Positions 1-5,444 of a stretch of DNA of 5,711 bases are shown here, piece by piece. Under the pieces are notes generated by a model. It was not told the DNA's origin. It saw only the letters and a program-made list of their open reading frames with translations, and made no database searches. The stretch comes from Phycisphaerae bacterium (lineage in GTDB: Bacteria; Planctomycetota; Phycisphaerae; Sedimentisphaerales; SG8-4): the NCBI GenBank assembly GCA_030614945.1, contig JAUXAH010000132.1, positions 1 through 5,711 of the forward strand, read 5' to 3'. Both the position numbers and the translations under genes were made by a program. The stretch's first letter is position 1, and each line of letters starts with the position of its first letter.

Positions 1-1410
1 AGCTGCGAAAAGTGCGGCTGCGATAACTTAGTCCAGGACCCGGACGTTCTGGATACGTGGTTCAGCTCGGCGTTGTGGCCGTTCAGTACGATGGGTTGGC
101 CGGAGGAGACGCCGGAGCTTAAAACATTTTATCCAGGCAACGTGCTTTGTACCGCACGCGAGATTATTACGTTGTGGGTCTCGCGTATGCTTATGATGGG
201 TCAGTATTGCGCCGGTGATATCCCGTTCAGCGATGTGTATATTCACGCGATGATACAGGACGGCCAAGGACGCAAGATGTCAAAGAGCTTGGGCAATGGC
301 ATTGACCCGCTGGTAGCTATTAACAGTCACGGGGCCGATGCGATGCGCTTTACACTGGCCAGTATGACTACGGATACGCAGGACATCCGCATGCCGGTGG
401 TATCAATGACACTGCCCGACGGGCGCCAGGCCAATACGTCACCGAAGTTTGACATCGGCCGAAACTTCTGTAATAAGCTGTGGAACGCCTCGCGTTTTGC
501 CTTGATGAATCTTAAGGGCATCGAGCCGGGCAAATTTGACAAAGACAAAATGACAATCACCGATAAGTGGATTCTTTCCCGCCTGGCGCAAACTGTCGCT
601 GACGTCGGCGAGTCCTTAAACGAATTCAAATACAGCGAGCCGTTAGCACAGCTTTACAGATTTTTCTGGAACGACTTTTGCGACTGGTATCTCGAATGGG
701 TCAAACCACGAATGCAGGAAGCAGAGGAAAAGCCGATTGCTCAAAACGTTTTAGCTTTTGTGCTGGACCAGATTTTGCGTCTGCTGCACCCGTTTGTGCC
801 GTTTATCACTGAAGGAATATTCCAGAAACTAAACGAAATTGCACCGGTCAGACACCTCAAGGGCATAGCGGAAGCGAAAAAATCCGAGGCGTTGGTAGCT
901 GCCGAATGGCCAAGGGAAATTGATTCCTTACGAGAGCCGGACACTGAGAAACAGATTGAAATTATACAAGCTGCGATTCGGACTGTCCGGGATATTAGAA
1001 GCAATAGAAACATACCACCAAAGAAGATGTTAGTTGTATCCGCAAAGTCACAACAAGAAACTGTTGACATTCTAAACCAAAACGCAGAACTTATTCATCA
1101 ATTGGCTGGCGTAAAAGCATTTGAGGCCGGGACAGCTATTGTAAAACCAGCAAACGCTGCAGTTGTAATCACAGATGCAACGGAAGTTTACGTGCATGAT
1201 GCTATTGACCCGCAGGATGAACGGCAGCGTCTGGAAAAACAAAAGCGCCAAATAGAAAAAACTAAAAAAACTGTAGAGGCGAAGTTAGCCAATGAAAATT
1301 TTGTTACCAGGGCCAAACCGGATGTAGTCGTCCGGGCCAGAGGCAGGCTGGCTGAGCTGTCAGAACGATTAAAGACCGTTGAGAAACACCTTTCGGAATT
1401 AAACGGTTGA
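1..1410 (+). CDS. valS: Valyl-tRNA synthetase, C-terminal part (5' end outside window)
   Basis: Cytoplasmic class I aminoacyl-tRNA synthetase that charges tRNA-Val. The frame is open from base 1 and gives 469 residues to a TGA stop, about half of a usual ValRS, so the HIGH motif and most of the editing domain lie upstream. Visible in order: a Cys-rich segment (C2, C5, C7); the ValRS hallmark DPDVLDTWFSSALWPF (13-28); the KMSKS ATP-binding loop (92-96) continuing as LGNGIDPL; the anticodon-binding helical domain from about NFCNKLWNASRF (155-166) through FWNDFCDWYLEW (222-233) and LHPFVPFITE (262-271); and a C-terminal basic/acidic coiled-coil tRNA-binding arm (about 405-469) with the NENFVTRAKPDVV signature. 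A stretch at about 131-152, between QDIRM and GRNFCNKLW, is longer than in E. coli-type enzymes. I remember similar inserts in planctomycete ValRS. Identity is secure. No frameshift or internal stop is visible. Confidence 0.97.
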   Translation, partial: SCEKCGCDNLVQDPDVLDTWFSSALWPFSTMGWPEETPELKTFYPGNVLCTAREIITLWVSRMLMMGQYCAGDIPFSDVYIHAMIQDGQGRKMSKSLGNGIDPLVAINSHGADAMRFTLASMTTDTQDIRMPVVSMTLPDGRQANTSPKFDIGRNFCNKLWNASRFALMNLKGIEPGKFDKDKMTITDKWILSRLAQTVADVGESLNEFKYSEPLAQLYRFFWNDFCDWYLEWVKPRMQEAEEKPIAQNVLAFVLDQILRLLHPFVPFITEGIFQKLNEIAPVRHLKGIAEAKKSEALVAAEWPREIDSLREPDTEKQIEIIQAAIRTVRDIRSNRNIPPKKMLVVSAKSQQETVDILNQNAELIHQLAGVKAFEAGTAIVKPANAAVVITDATEVYVHDAIDPQDERQRLEKQKRQIEKTKKTVEAKLANENFVTRAKPDVVVRARGRLAELSERLKTVEKHLSELNG

Positions 1411-1435
1411 CAGGACAGGGGCCCCATTTTGCAAT
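1407..1435 (+). promoter_or_regulatory. Possible weak promoter for the BFN-domain gene
   Basis: A perfect -35 hexamer TTGACA (1407-1412) overlaps the valS stop codon. Exactly 17 nt later comes TGCAAT (1430-1435), a 4-of-6 match to TATAAT. A start near 1442 would fall inside the adjacent dyad (1423-1450), which would then sit like an operator over -10 and +1. The weak -10 makes this tentative, and the downstream gene may simply be co-transcribed with valS. Confidence 0.3.
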
Positions 1436-1456
1436 GTCTCGCAAAATGGGAACCCC
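1418..1456. repeat. 39-nt inverted repeat / hairpin between valS and the BFN gene
   Basis: CCCATTTTGC (1423-1432) and GCAAAATGGG (1441-1450) are perfect 10-bp inverted arms around an 8-nt loop. Outside them, GGGG (1418-1421) can pair with CCCC (1453-1456) across a small 1x2 internal loop. The total is 14 pairs. No T-run follows on either side, so it is not a standard intrinsic terminator. It ends 5 nt before the ribosome-binding site of the next gene. It could be an mRNA processing or stability hairpin, an operator, or a copy of a dispersed palindromic repeat. Confidence 0.75.
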
Positions 1457-1461
1457 GCAAT

Positions 1462-1469
1462 AAAGGCGG
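1462..1469 (+). promoter_or_regulatory. Ribosome-binding site of the BFN gene
   Basis: AAAGGCGG lies 7 nt before ATG 1477. It supports this start over an in-frame TTG at 1429 that lies inside the upstream hairpin and has no Shine-Dalgarno match. Confidence 0.6.
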
Positions 1470-1476
1470 TGCCAAA

Positions 1477-1872
1477 ATGGAGACAGAAGCCGAATTATCA
1501 CGTATAATCATTAACGAGACATCCGACCAGCAGATAATTGTCTTAAAAGAGCGCAACGGCCGGCGCAGCTTCCCTATCGTCATCGGTATAGTTGAAATTT
1601 TCGCAATCGACCGCCGCTTAAAGGGCATCAAGGCGCCCCGCCCGATGACACACGATTTACTGGACAGCGTAATTGAAAATCTCGGCGCTAAAATAAAAAA
1701 GATAGTTATAAATGACTTGCGCAATCATACCTTCTATGCAAAGATACACCTGAGTTTGAACGGGCGAACCGTTGAAGTTGACTCCCGCCCTTCCGACGCG
1801 ATTGCACTGGGGGCGGCGTCAAATGCCCCTATTTATGTTGCCGAGCACATTTTCGAGAAGACTTCCCAGTAA
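1477..1872 (+). CDS. BFN-domain (DUF151, 'bifunctional nuclease' family) protein
   Basis: Small 131-residue, probably cytoplasmic protein that is almost entirely one DUF151/BFN domain. Family signatures are visible in order: RSFPIVIGIVE (30-40), FAIDRRLKGIKAPRPMTHDLL (42-62, with the conserved RPxTHDLL), ENLGAKIKKIVINDLRNHTFYAKI (67-90), and VDSRPSDAIALGAASNAPIYVAE (101-123, with the conserved RPSDAIAL). No signal peptide or membrane segment is seen. It lacks the C-terminal UVR-type motif found on some longer relatives. The family is named for reported nuclease activity of plant members; the bacterial role is poorly established, so I assign the family, not a function. The ATG at 1477 is chosen because a Shine-Dalgarno precedes it and the family block begins soon after. 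It follows valS by 66 nt and may be read from the same transcript or from the weak promoter at 1407. Confidence 0.92.
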   Translation: METEAELSRIIINETSDQQIIVLKERNGRRSFPIVIGIVEIFAIDRRLKGIKAPRPMTHDLLDSVIENLGAKIKKIVINDLRNHTFYAKIHLSLNGRTVEVDSRPSDAIALGAASNAPIYVAEHIFEKTSQ

Positions 1873-1877
1873 AAGCA

Positions 1878-1918
1878 GGCCCCAAACGGCGACCCGCTAT
1901 GAAGAGCGTTTGGGAGCC
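1878..1918 (-). terminator. Possible terminator hairpin between convergent BFN gene and lspA
   Basis: CCCAAACG (1881-1888) pairs perfectly with CGTTTGGG (1907-1914). GGC (1878-1880) and GCC (1916-1918) add three pairs across a one-base bulge, around an 18-nt loop. On the minus strand the stem is followed by TGCTTTTA, a short U-tract, so it could end lspA transcription. On the plus strand no T-run follows. The lspA stop codon (1897-1899) sits in the loop. The long loop and weak U-tract keep confidence low. Confidence 0.4.
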
Positions 1919-2529
1919 CGAAAGCTTGAAATAATCATTAACCCAACGCCGACACAAAGCATACCGTCTGCGACATTAAACGCAGGCCAATGATACTGCC
2001 GGTAATAGACATCGATAAAGTCACGCACCAGACCATTATTAAATATTCTGTCGTAAAGATTGCCGCAGACACCGGCAGCGAAGAGCGCAAGAGCGATGTG
2101 AACCAACTTTTGTCGGCTTCCGCTGAAAACAAAAACAGCAAAGATTACTATCAAGGCAATAACCGAAACTGCCACTAATAAGTGATACTGCCCGGCGGCT
2201 ATTCCAAAAGCGGCGCCTTTGTTTTCCATTGCCACCAATTGCAAAAAACCATTTATAATTGAAACACTATTACTTTGCTCTTGCCGCAGCCAGTTGAAGA
2301 CAGCCCATTTGCTCCACAAATCCAGCGTCAGGCCGGCCGCCATTAAAGACCAGAAAATAAGCTGTGCCGACAAATCCGGCAGTGCATGCCCGCGCCAAAA
2401 CGACGTACAACGAAGCGTTTTTTTGGTGCGGGACAAAAAAACCCGGTCTGAAGTCGGCCGGGCACCGCTTTCTTCTCTCTCGAACTCTGTCATAATTGGC
2501 GCTTGGCGTATCCGCCCTCGGCTATTCAT
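1897..2529 (-). CDS. lspA: Lipoprotein signal peptidase II
   Basis: Inner-membrane aspartyl protease that cuts the signal peptide from prolipoproteins just before the lipid-modified cysteine. The 210-residue reading has the family motifs: NKGAAFG (103-109), GNLYDRI (156-162) with catalytic D160, and FIDVYYRQYHWPAFNVAD (171-188) with catalytic D188. Four hydrophobic segments (about 57-78, 115-135, 142-157, 186-203) match the four-helix topology. The core begins near residue 53, whereas LspA enzymes are usually about 160-170 residues, so roughly 50 hydrophilic, Arg/Lys-rich residues precede helix 1. The ATG at 2529 is kept because it overlaps the stop of the upstream TPR gene (shared ATGAATAG), suggesting translational coupling. 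Alternatives are ATG 2493 (MTEFE) or a TTG at residue 53; none has a convincing Shine-Dalgarno. Identity is certain, the exact N-terminus is not. Confidence 0.95.
   Translation of the reverse strand: MNSRGRIRQAPIMTEFEREESGARPTSDRVFLSRTKKTLRCTSFWRGHALPDLSAQLIFWSLMAAGLTLDLWSKWAVFNWLRQEQSNSVSIINGFLQLVAMENKGAAFGIAAGQYHLLVAVSVIALIVIFAVFVFSGSRQKLVHIALALFAAGVCGNLYDRIFNNGLVRDFIDVYYRQYHWPAFNVADGMLCVGVGLMIISSFRAPKRSS
2417..2442. repeat. T7/A7 inverted repeat inside the 5' part of lspA
   Basis: GTTTTTTTG (2417-2425) and CAAAAAAAC (2434-2442) are perfect 9-bp arms around an 8-nt loop. They encode about residues 30-38 of the lspA N-terminal extension. Two 7-base homopolymers this close together are prone to slippage. 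Confidence 0.7.
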
Positions 2530-3514
2530 CTTGCTTTGAATAGATTTCTATATATTTAAGCAGCCGCTCACGATTAGGTTGATTGGATTTTAAGGCCAGA
2601 GACAGACGCCACTGCTGGATTGCTTTTGCCTTCAGCGTCTCATCTTCATCATCGAGCGCCTTCAACATATAGGCAACCCCCAACCCCCTATATGCCTCCC
2701 AATCCTTATCATTTATCTCAATCGCCCTGCTGTAACTTTCCATTGCCCGGTCCACGTCGTTAAGTCGCAGATAACAATATCCAAGGTATTGATAGGCGGC
2801 ATTGTTATCAGGCTGGATTTGTGTTACTGATGTTAACAGCTCTTTTGCAGGCTCATTGTAATTGGCTCTTAGATATGCAACCGCCAGCGAAGTCATAATA
2901 TCAGGGTTATTACTATCTACTTCCAGTGCACGCTTATAGGAAGCGATGGCCCGGTCATAATCTTTTTGCAATCCATAAATATCGCCAAGCAGCTTTTGGA
3001 TTTCACTTACATTAGGGTCAATCTGTTCGGCTCGTTCGGCTGCTGCCAAAGCATTGTTGTAGTCCTCAATTTCATAGTAGCTTTCGGCAGCACCGACATG
3101 CGCTTCCAGATGGTTGGGCTTGAGCTCACAGGCTTTAGCGTATGCTTTGACCGCCTGTGCAAATTTTTTCATAATCTGGTAAACCCGGCCAAGATTGAAA
3201 TAATCCTTGAAAGACCAGGGATTTAATTCTGTTGCCTTTTCATAGGAGGCGGCACTTTTTTCATAATCCTTTGTTTCCTGATAAATCTCGCCAAGCAGAG
3301 AGTAAGCGAACAGAAAACGATTGTCTATTTTCACGGCTGAGTTGAGCCGTTCGATGGCCATTTCACTCTCATCGAGCTCCCGCAGCATTACAGCATCGAC
3401 ATATAAATCGACCGCCTGGTGTTGTTGTTCCTTGGCACAGCCGGTCAAAAATAACAGGATTACGCCTGTCAGGCATACACAGATTGCAGGACGGGCATTT
3501 GTGCTATTAAACAT
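2522..3514 (-). CDS. TPR-repeat lipoprotein
   Basis: 330-residue envelope lipoprotein made almost wholly of tetratricopeptide repeats. Residues 1-26 form a lipoprotein signal: R8, hydrophobic core about 15-23, lipobox L23-T24-G25-C26. Ala at +2 is compatible with outer-membrane sorting under the E. coli rule, which may not hold here. About eight TPR units follow: roughly 34-67, then regular 34-residue units 68-101, 102-135, 136-169, 170-203, 204-237 and 238-271, and a last unit 272-312 widened by an acidic insert (LDDEDET). A helical tail ends in SKQDE. TPRs are protein-interaction scaffolds; the partner cannot be told, and PilF- or BamD-like roles are only possibilities. The ATG at 3514 is chosen because AAGGGGA lies 6 nt upstream and it puts the signal peptide at the N-terminus. 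An in-frame ATG at 3568 would bury the signal. The stop overlaps the lspA start by 8 nt, so this lipoprotein is made with its own processing peptidase. Confidence 0.9.
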   Translation of the reverse strand: MFNSTNARPAICVCLTGVILLFLTGCAKEQQHQAVDLYVDAVMLRELDESEMAIERLNSAVKIDNRFLFAYSLLGEIYQETKDYEKSAASYEKATELNPWSFKDYFNLGRVYQIMKKFAQAVKAYAKACELKPNHLEAHVGAAESYYEIEDYNNALAAAERAEQIDPNVSEIQKLLGDIYGLQKDYDRAIASYKRALEVDSNNPDIMTSLAVAYLRANYNEPAKELLTSVTQIQPDNNAAYQYLGYCYLRLNDVDRAMESYSRAIEINDKDWEAYRGLGVAYMLKALDDEDETLKAKAIQQWRLSLALKSNQPNRERLLKYIEIYSKQDE

Positions 3515-3629
3515 ATACGTTCCCCTTCTCTGTATTAAGACAACCCTGCCGGCGCCGTTTGCCGGCATTTAGCGCACCCGCCTTCACGGGTCTAAACTCG
3601 TACCTGACAAAGCAGGTATCCTTAATCGG
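3515..3629 (-). promoter_or_regulatory. Structured 5' leader (three hairpins) of the TPR lipoprotein-lspA transcript
   Basis: From the predicted start near 3629 the minus-strand leader is about 115 nt and can form three hairpins in a row. Hairpin A (3601-3618) is TACCTG/CAGGTA with a 6-nt loop. Hairpin B (3568-3596) is TTTAG/CTAAA continuing, after a 3-nt bulge on one side, into ACCCG/CGGGT with a 6-nt loop. Hairpin C (3547-3567) is TGCCGGC/GCCGGCA with a 7-nt loop, directly abutting B so the two could stack. About 20 nt then separate C from the Shine-Dalgarno. I compared it from memory with common riboswitch classes and recognise none. No U-tract follows any stem, so attenuation by an intrinsic terminator is not apparent; control of translation or mRNA stability is more likely if it is functional. 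Confidence 0.5.
3521..3527 (-). promoter_or_regulatory. Ribosome-binding site of the TPR lipoprotein gene
   Basis: On the minus strand AAGGGGA precedes ATG 3514 by 6 nt. This decides the start in favour of the lipobox-proximal methionine over the in-frame ATG at 3568. Confidence 0.8.
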
Positions 3630-3635
3630 CGACCA

Positions 3636-3663
3636 ATTATATCACAGTAACTATTGCTGTCAA
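3636..3663 (-). promoter_or_regulatory. Consensus sigma70-type promoter for the TPR lipoprotein and lspA
   Basis: On the minus strand TTGACA (3663-3658) and TATAAT (3641-3636) are both perfect consensus hexamers separated by 16 nt. TG one base upstream of the -10 makes it also an extended -10. The predicted start is about 3629. A promoter this strong on paper suggests either high expression or control by a repressor or leader structure. Confidence 0.85.
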
Positions 3664-3697
3664 AAACTTTTAGCGGCACAAAGAATCCCGTTTTTGA
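3660..3697. repeat. Inverted repeat between the divergent promoters
   Basis: TCAAAAAC (3660-3667) and GTTTTTGA (3690-3697) are perfect 8-bp arms 22 nt apart. The left arm overlaps the -35 of the minus-strand promoter. It could be a split operator, but the arms are A/T-rich and chance is possible. Confidence 0.35.
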
Positions 3698-3714
3698 GCG
3701 TTTTTTCTAAATGT

Positions 3715-3743
3715 TTGACATATTTAGCACGGCTTTATATTAT
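3715..3743 (+). promoter_or_regulatory. Sigma70-type promoter for gpmI (and perhaps mutL)
   Basis: TTGACA (3715-3720), a 17-nt spacer and TATTAT (3738-3743) match the consensus at 11 of 12 positions. The predicted start near 3750 gives a leader of about 77 nt before the gpmI ATG. Its -35 lies 51 nt from the -35 of the divergent promoter. Confidence 0.8.
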
Positions 3744-3760
3744 ATCGGGTTAAATAAGCA

Positions 3761-3788
3761 AAAAAGGTAAAAGTAAAAAGGTAAAGGT
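3761..3788 (+). repeat. Tandem 14-bp repeat in the gpmI leader
   Basis: AAAAAGGTAAAAGT (3761-3774) is followed immediately by AAAAAGGTAAAGGT (3775-3788), identical at 13 of 14 positions. Each copy carries an AAGG that resembles a Shine-Dalgarno core, 40-60 nt before the real start. In addition AAAGTAAAA (3770-3778) can pair with TTTTACTTT (3797-3805). It looks like a recent small duplication; whether it has a role in ribosome standby or protein binding is unknown. Confidence 0.6.
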
Positions 3789-3811
3789 GCGGATAGTTTT
3801 ACTTTATATTC

Positions 3812-3823
3812 GAAAGGCCTTTC
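3812..3823 (+). promoter_or_regulatory. Ribosome-binding site of gpmI inside a 12-bp palindrome
   Basis: GAAAGGCCTTTC is fully self-complementary and contains the AAAGG Shine-Dalgarno core 10 nt before ATG 3828. As RNA it could only form a weak 4-bp hairpin, or dimerise. As DNA it could be a dyad site, though it lies about 60 nt past the predicted transcription start. Confidence 0.55.
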
Positions 3824-3827
3824 TTTT

Positions 3828-5402
3828 ATGGCGAAACAAAAAGTAATTTTGAAGAACAAGCCATTCGTACTGATTATCCGCGACGGCTGGGGTTATAATC
3901 CAAATCCGGATGAAGATGACTATAACGCTGTCAAGTGCGCCAACACCCCGACGGATGACATGCTGATGGCCGAGTATCCAAACTGTCTTATCCATACAAG
4001 CGGTGAAGATGTGGGCCTGCCGGACGGAACGATGGGCAATAGCGAAGTAGGACATCAAAATATCGGGGCCGGCAGAATCGTCCCACAGGAATCTGTAAGA
4101 ATCAGCCGGGCCATTCGCGACGGCTCTTTTTTTGAGAATAAGGAATTTCTCAACTTAATCAAATTTGTAAAAAACAATAATAGCAAAATGCACGTGATGG
4201 GCCTGTGCAGTAACATTGGTGTACACTCACTGCTGGACCACTTGTACGGCCTGCTTGAACTGGCAAAAAGAAACGGCATAAAAGATATTTTTATCCACGC
4301 ATTTACCGATGGCCGGGATTCACCGCCGAGCAGCGGAGCAGGATACATAGCCGATATCGAGAAGAAAGCCGAAGAAATAGGCGCAGCCAGAATCGCCAGT
4401 GTCACGGGCAGGTTCTACGCGATGGACCGCGACAGCCGGTGGGACCGCGTGCAAAAGGCCTATGAATGTCTGAGGATTGGCAAAGGTATCAAAGCAGCTG
4501 CCGCAGCAGAGGCGGTTGCCAAAAGTTATGAAAAAGATGTAACGGATGAATTTATCGAGCCGACCTGTATTGTTAATAGTGACAATGAACCTTTAGCCAC
4601 CATCGACGACGGCGACGGCGTAATATTCTTCAACTTCCGCGGCGACAGACCCCGCGAGATTACGCGGGCATTCGTCGAGCGGGATTTTAAAGAATTTCCG
4701 AGAACAACCAGGCCGAATATATGTTACGTCTGTACGACCGAGTACGATGTAACGATACCTGCACCGGTAGCATTTCCGAAGCCGCCAAAAATGAAAAATA
4801 TCTTGGGGGCATACTGGAACTCTCTGGGGCTGAAGCAATTTCGCTGTGCCGAGACGGAAAAATATGCCCACGTTACCTTCTTCTTCAACGATTACACCGA
4901 AAAGCCCTTCAGCGGTGAAGACAGGCAAATCGTGCCTTCGCCGCGGGTGCGAACATACGACTTGAAGCCTGAGATGAGCGCTTACGAGGTTGCCGGCATT
5001 GTACTGAAAAGACTCGACTTGAACAAATACGATGTAATGGTGGTCAATTTTGCCAATCCGGATATGGTCGGCCATACGGGCATACTGTCCGCAGCGATTA
5101 AAGCCGCTGAGACGGTGGACGAATGTGTCGGCAGAATCCTGGACAAAGTCAAGGGGCTTGGCGGCTCGGCTATAATCACCGCCGACCACGGCAATTTCGA
5201 GAAAATGATAGATGGAAGCCCGGATAATCCGCACACCGCTCACACCATTGGCGATGTGCCGTTGGTTGTGTTCGACAAGCGCTATAAAAACAGAAAACTG
5301 CGGGATGGCGGCAGATTAGCCGACATAGGGCCTACCCTCCTGGAAATGATGAAGCTGCCGCAGCCCGAAGAAATGACCGGCAAAAGCCTGCTTAAAACCT
5401 AA
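3828..5402 (+). CDS. gpmI: 2,3-bisphosphoglycerate-independent phosphoglycerate mutase
   Basis: Cytoplasmic, metal-dependent (usually manganese) enzyme of the alkaline phosphatase superfamily that interconverts 3- and 2-phosphoglycerate in glycolysis and gluconeogenesis. The 524-residue reading is near the usual ~510. The family motifs expected in the active site are present: D19 in RDGWG; catalytic S72 in GNSEVGH; H133 in GVHSLLDH; HAFTDGRDSPP (157-167); TGRFYAMDRD (193-202); FNFRGDRPREI (268-278); K345 in EKYAHVTFFFN; D411 and H415 in NPDMVGH; D453-H454 in ADHGN; and H472 in HTAHT. These line up with the two metal sites and the substrate pocket known for the Bacillus enzyme. Minor departures are R18 instead of the common Leu before DGWG, and S165 where GRDT is more common; neither should affect catalysis. 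It has its own promoter (3715) and precedes mutL by 42 nt with no terminator between, suggesting some co-transcription. The start is supported by AAAGG upstream. Confidence 0.97.
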   Translation: MAKQKVILKNKPFVLIIRDGWGYNPNPDEDDYNAVKCANTPTDDMLMAEYPNCLIHTSGEDVGLPDGTMGNSEVGHQNIGAGRIVPQESVRISRAIRDGSFFENKEFLNLIKFVKNNNSKMHVMGLCSNIGVHSLLDHLYGLLELAKRNGIKDIFIHAFTDGRDSPPSSGAGYIADIEKKAEEIGAARIASVTGRFYAMDRDSRWDRVQKAYECLRIGKGIKAAAAAEAVAKSYEKDVTDEFIEPTCIVNSDNEPLATIDDGDGVIFFNFRGDRPREITRAFVERDFKEFPRTTRPNICYVCTTEYDVTIPAPVAFPKPPKMKNILGAYWNSLGLKQFRCAETEKYAHVTFFFNDYTEKPFSGEDRQIVPSPRVRTYDLKPEMSAYEVAGIVLKRLDLNKYDVMVVNFANPDMVGHTGILSAAIKAAETVDECVGRILDKVKGLGGSAIITADHGNFEKMIDGSPDNPHTAHTIGDVPLVVFDKRYKNRKLRDGGRLADIGPTLLEMMKLPQPEEMTGKSLLKT

Positions 5403-5433
5403 TATAAACGCACGCTGTTTTTCAGATGGGGGT

Positions 5434-5438
5434 GGGAG
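5434..5438 (+). promoter_or_regulatory. Ribosome-binding site of mutL
   Basis: GGGAG lies 6 nt before ATG 5445 and fixes the start. An ATG at 5426 is out of frame with the MutL reading. Confidence 0.7.
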
Positions 5439-5444
5439 AAGACA

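Noticed and set aside
1429..1476. TTG start giving a 147-residue BFN protein
   Set aside because: The extra 16 codons run through the hairpin, lack family similarity, and ATG 1477 has a proper ribosome-binding site.
1188..1724. 178-residue minus-strand open frame across the valS end and BFN start
   Set aside because: It runs opposite two well-supported genes and through the intergenic hairpin, with a Ser/Arg-rich, shadow-like composition.
2219..2539. 106-residue plus-strand open frame antisense to lspA
   Set aside because: lspA has both catalytic motifs and membrane helices on the opposite strand; this frame shows no domain.
3515..3568. In-frame ATG at 3568 that would extend the TPR lipoprotein by 18 residues
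   Set aside because: It would place the lipoprotein signal peptide internally, and a good Shine-Dalgarno (AAGGGGA) precedes the ATG at 3514.
3507..3587. Possible 26-codon leader peptide starting at GTG 3587 on the minus strand and ending over the TPR start codon
   Set aside because: No Shine-Dalgarno, no regulatory codon run, and it lies across hairpins B and C; most likely chance.
3547..3619. Resemblance of the plus-strand text CACGGGTCTAAAC to the 3' half of the c-di-GMP-I (GEMM) riboswitch
   Set aside because: The conserved 5' half and the GNRA/receptor parts are missing, and the expected transcription runs on the other strand.
4593..5243. 216-residue open frame antisense to gpmI
   Set aside because: It mirrors the conserved gpmI coding sequence, shows no recognisable domain, and has no ribosome-binding site; a shadow frame.
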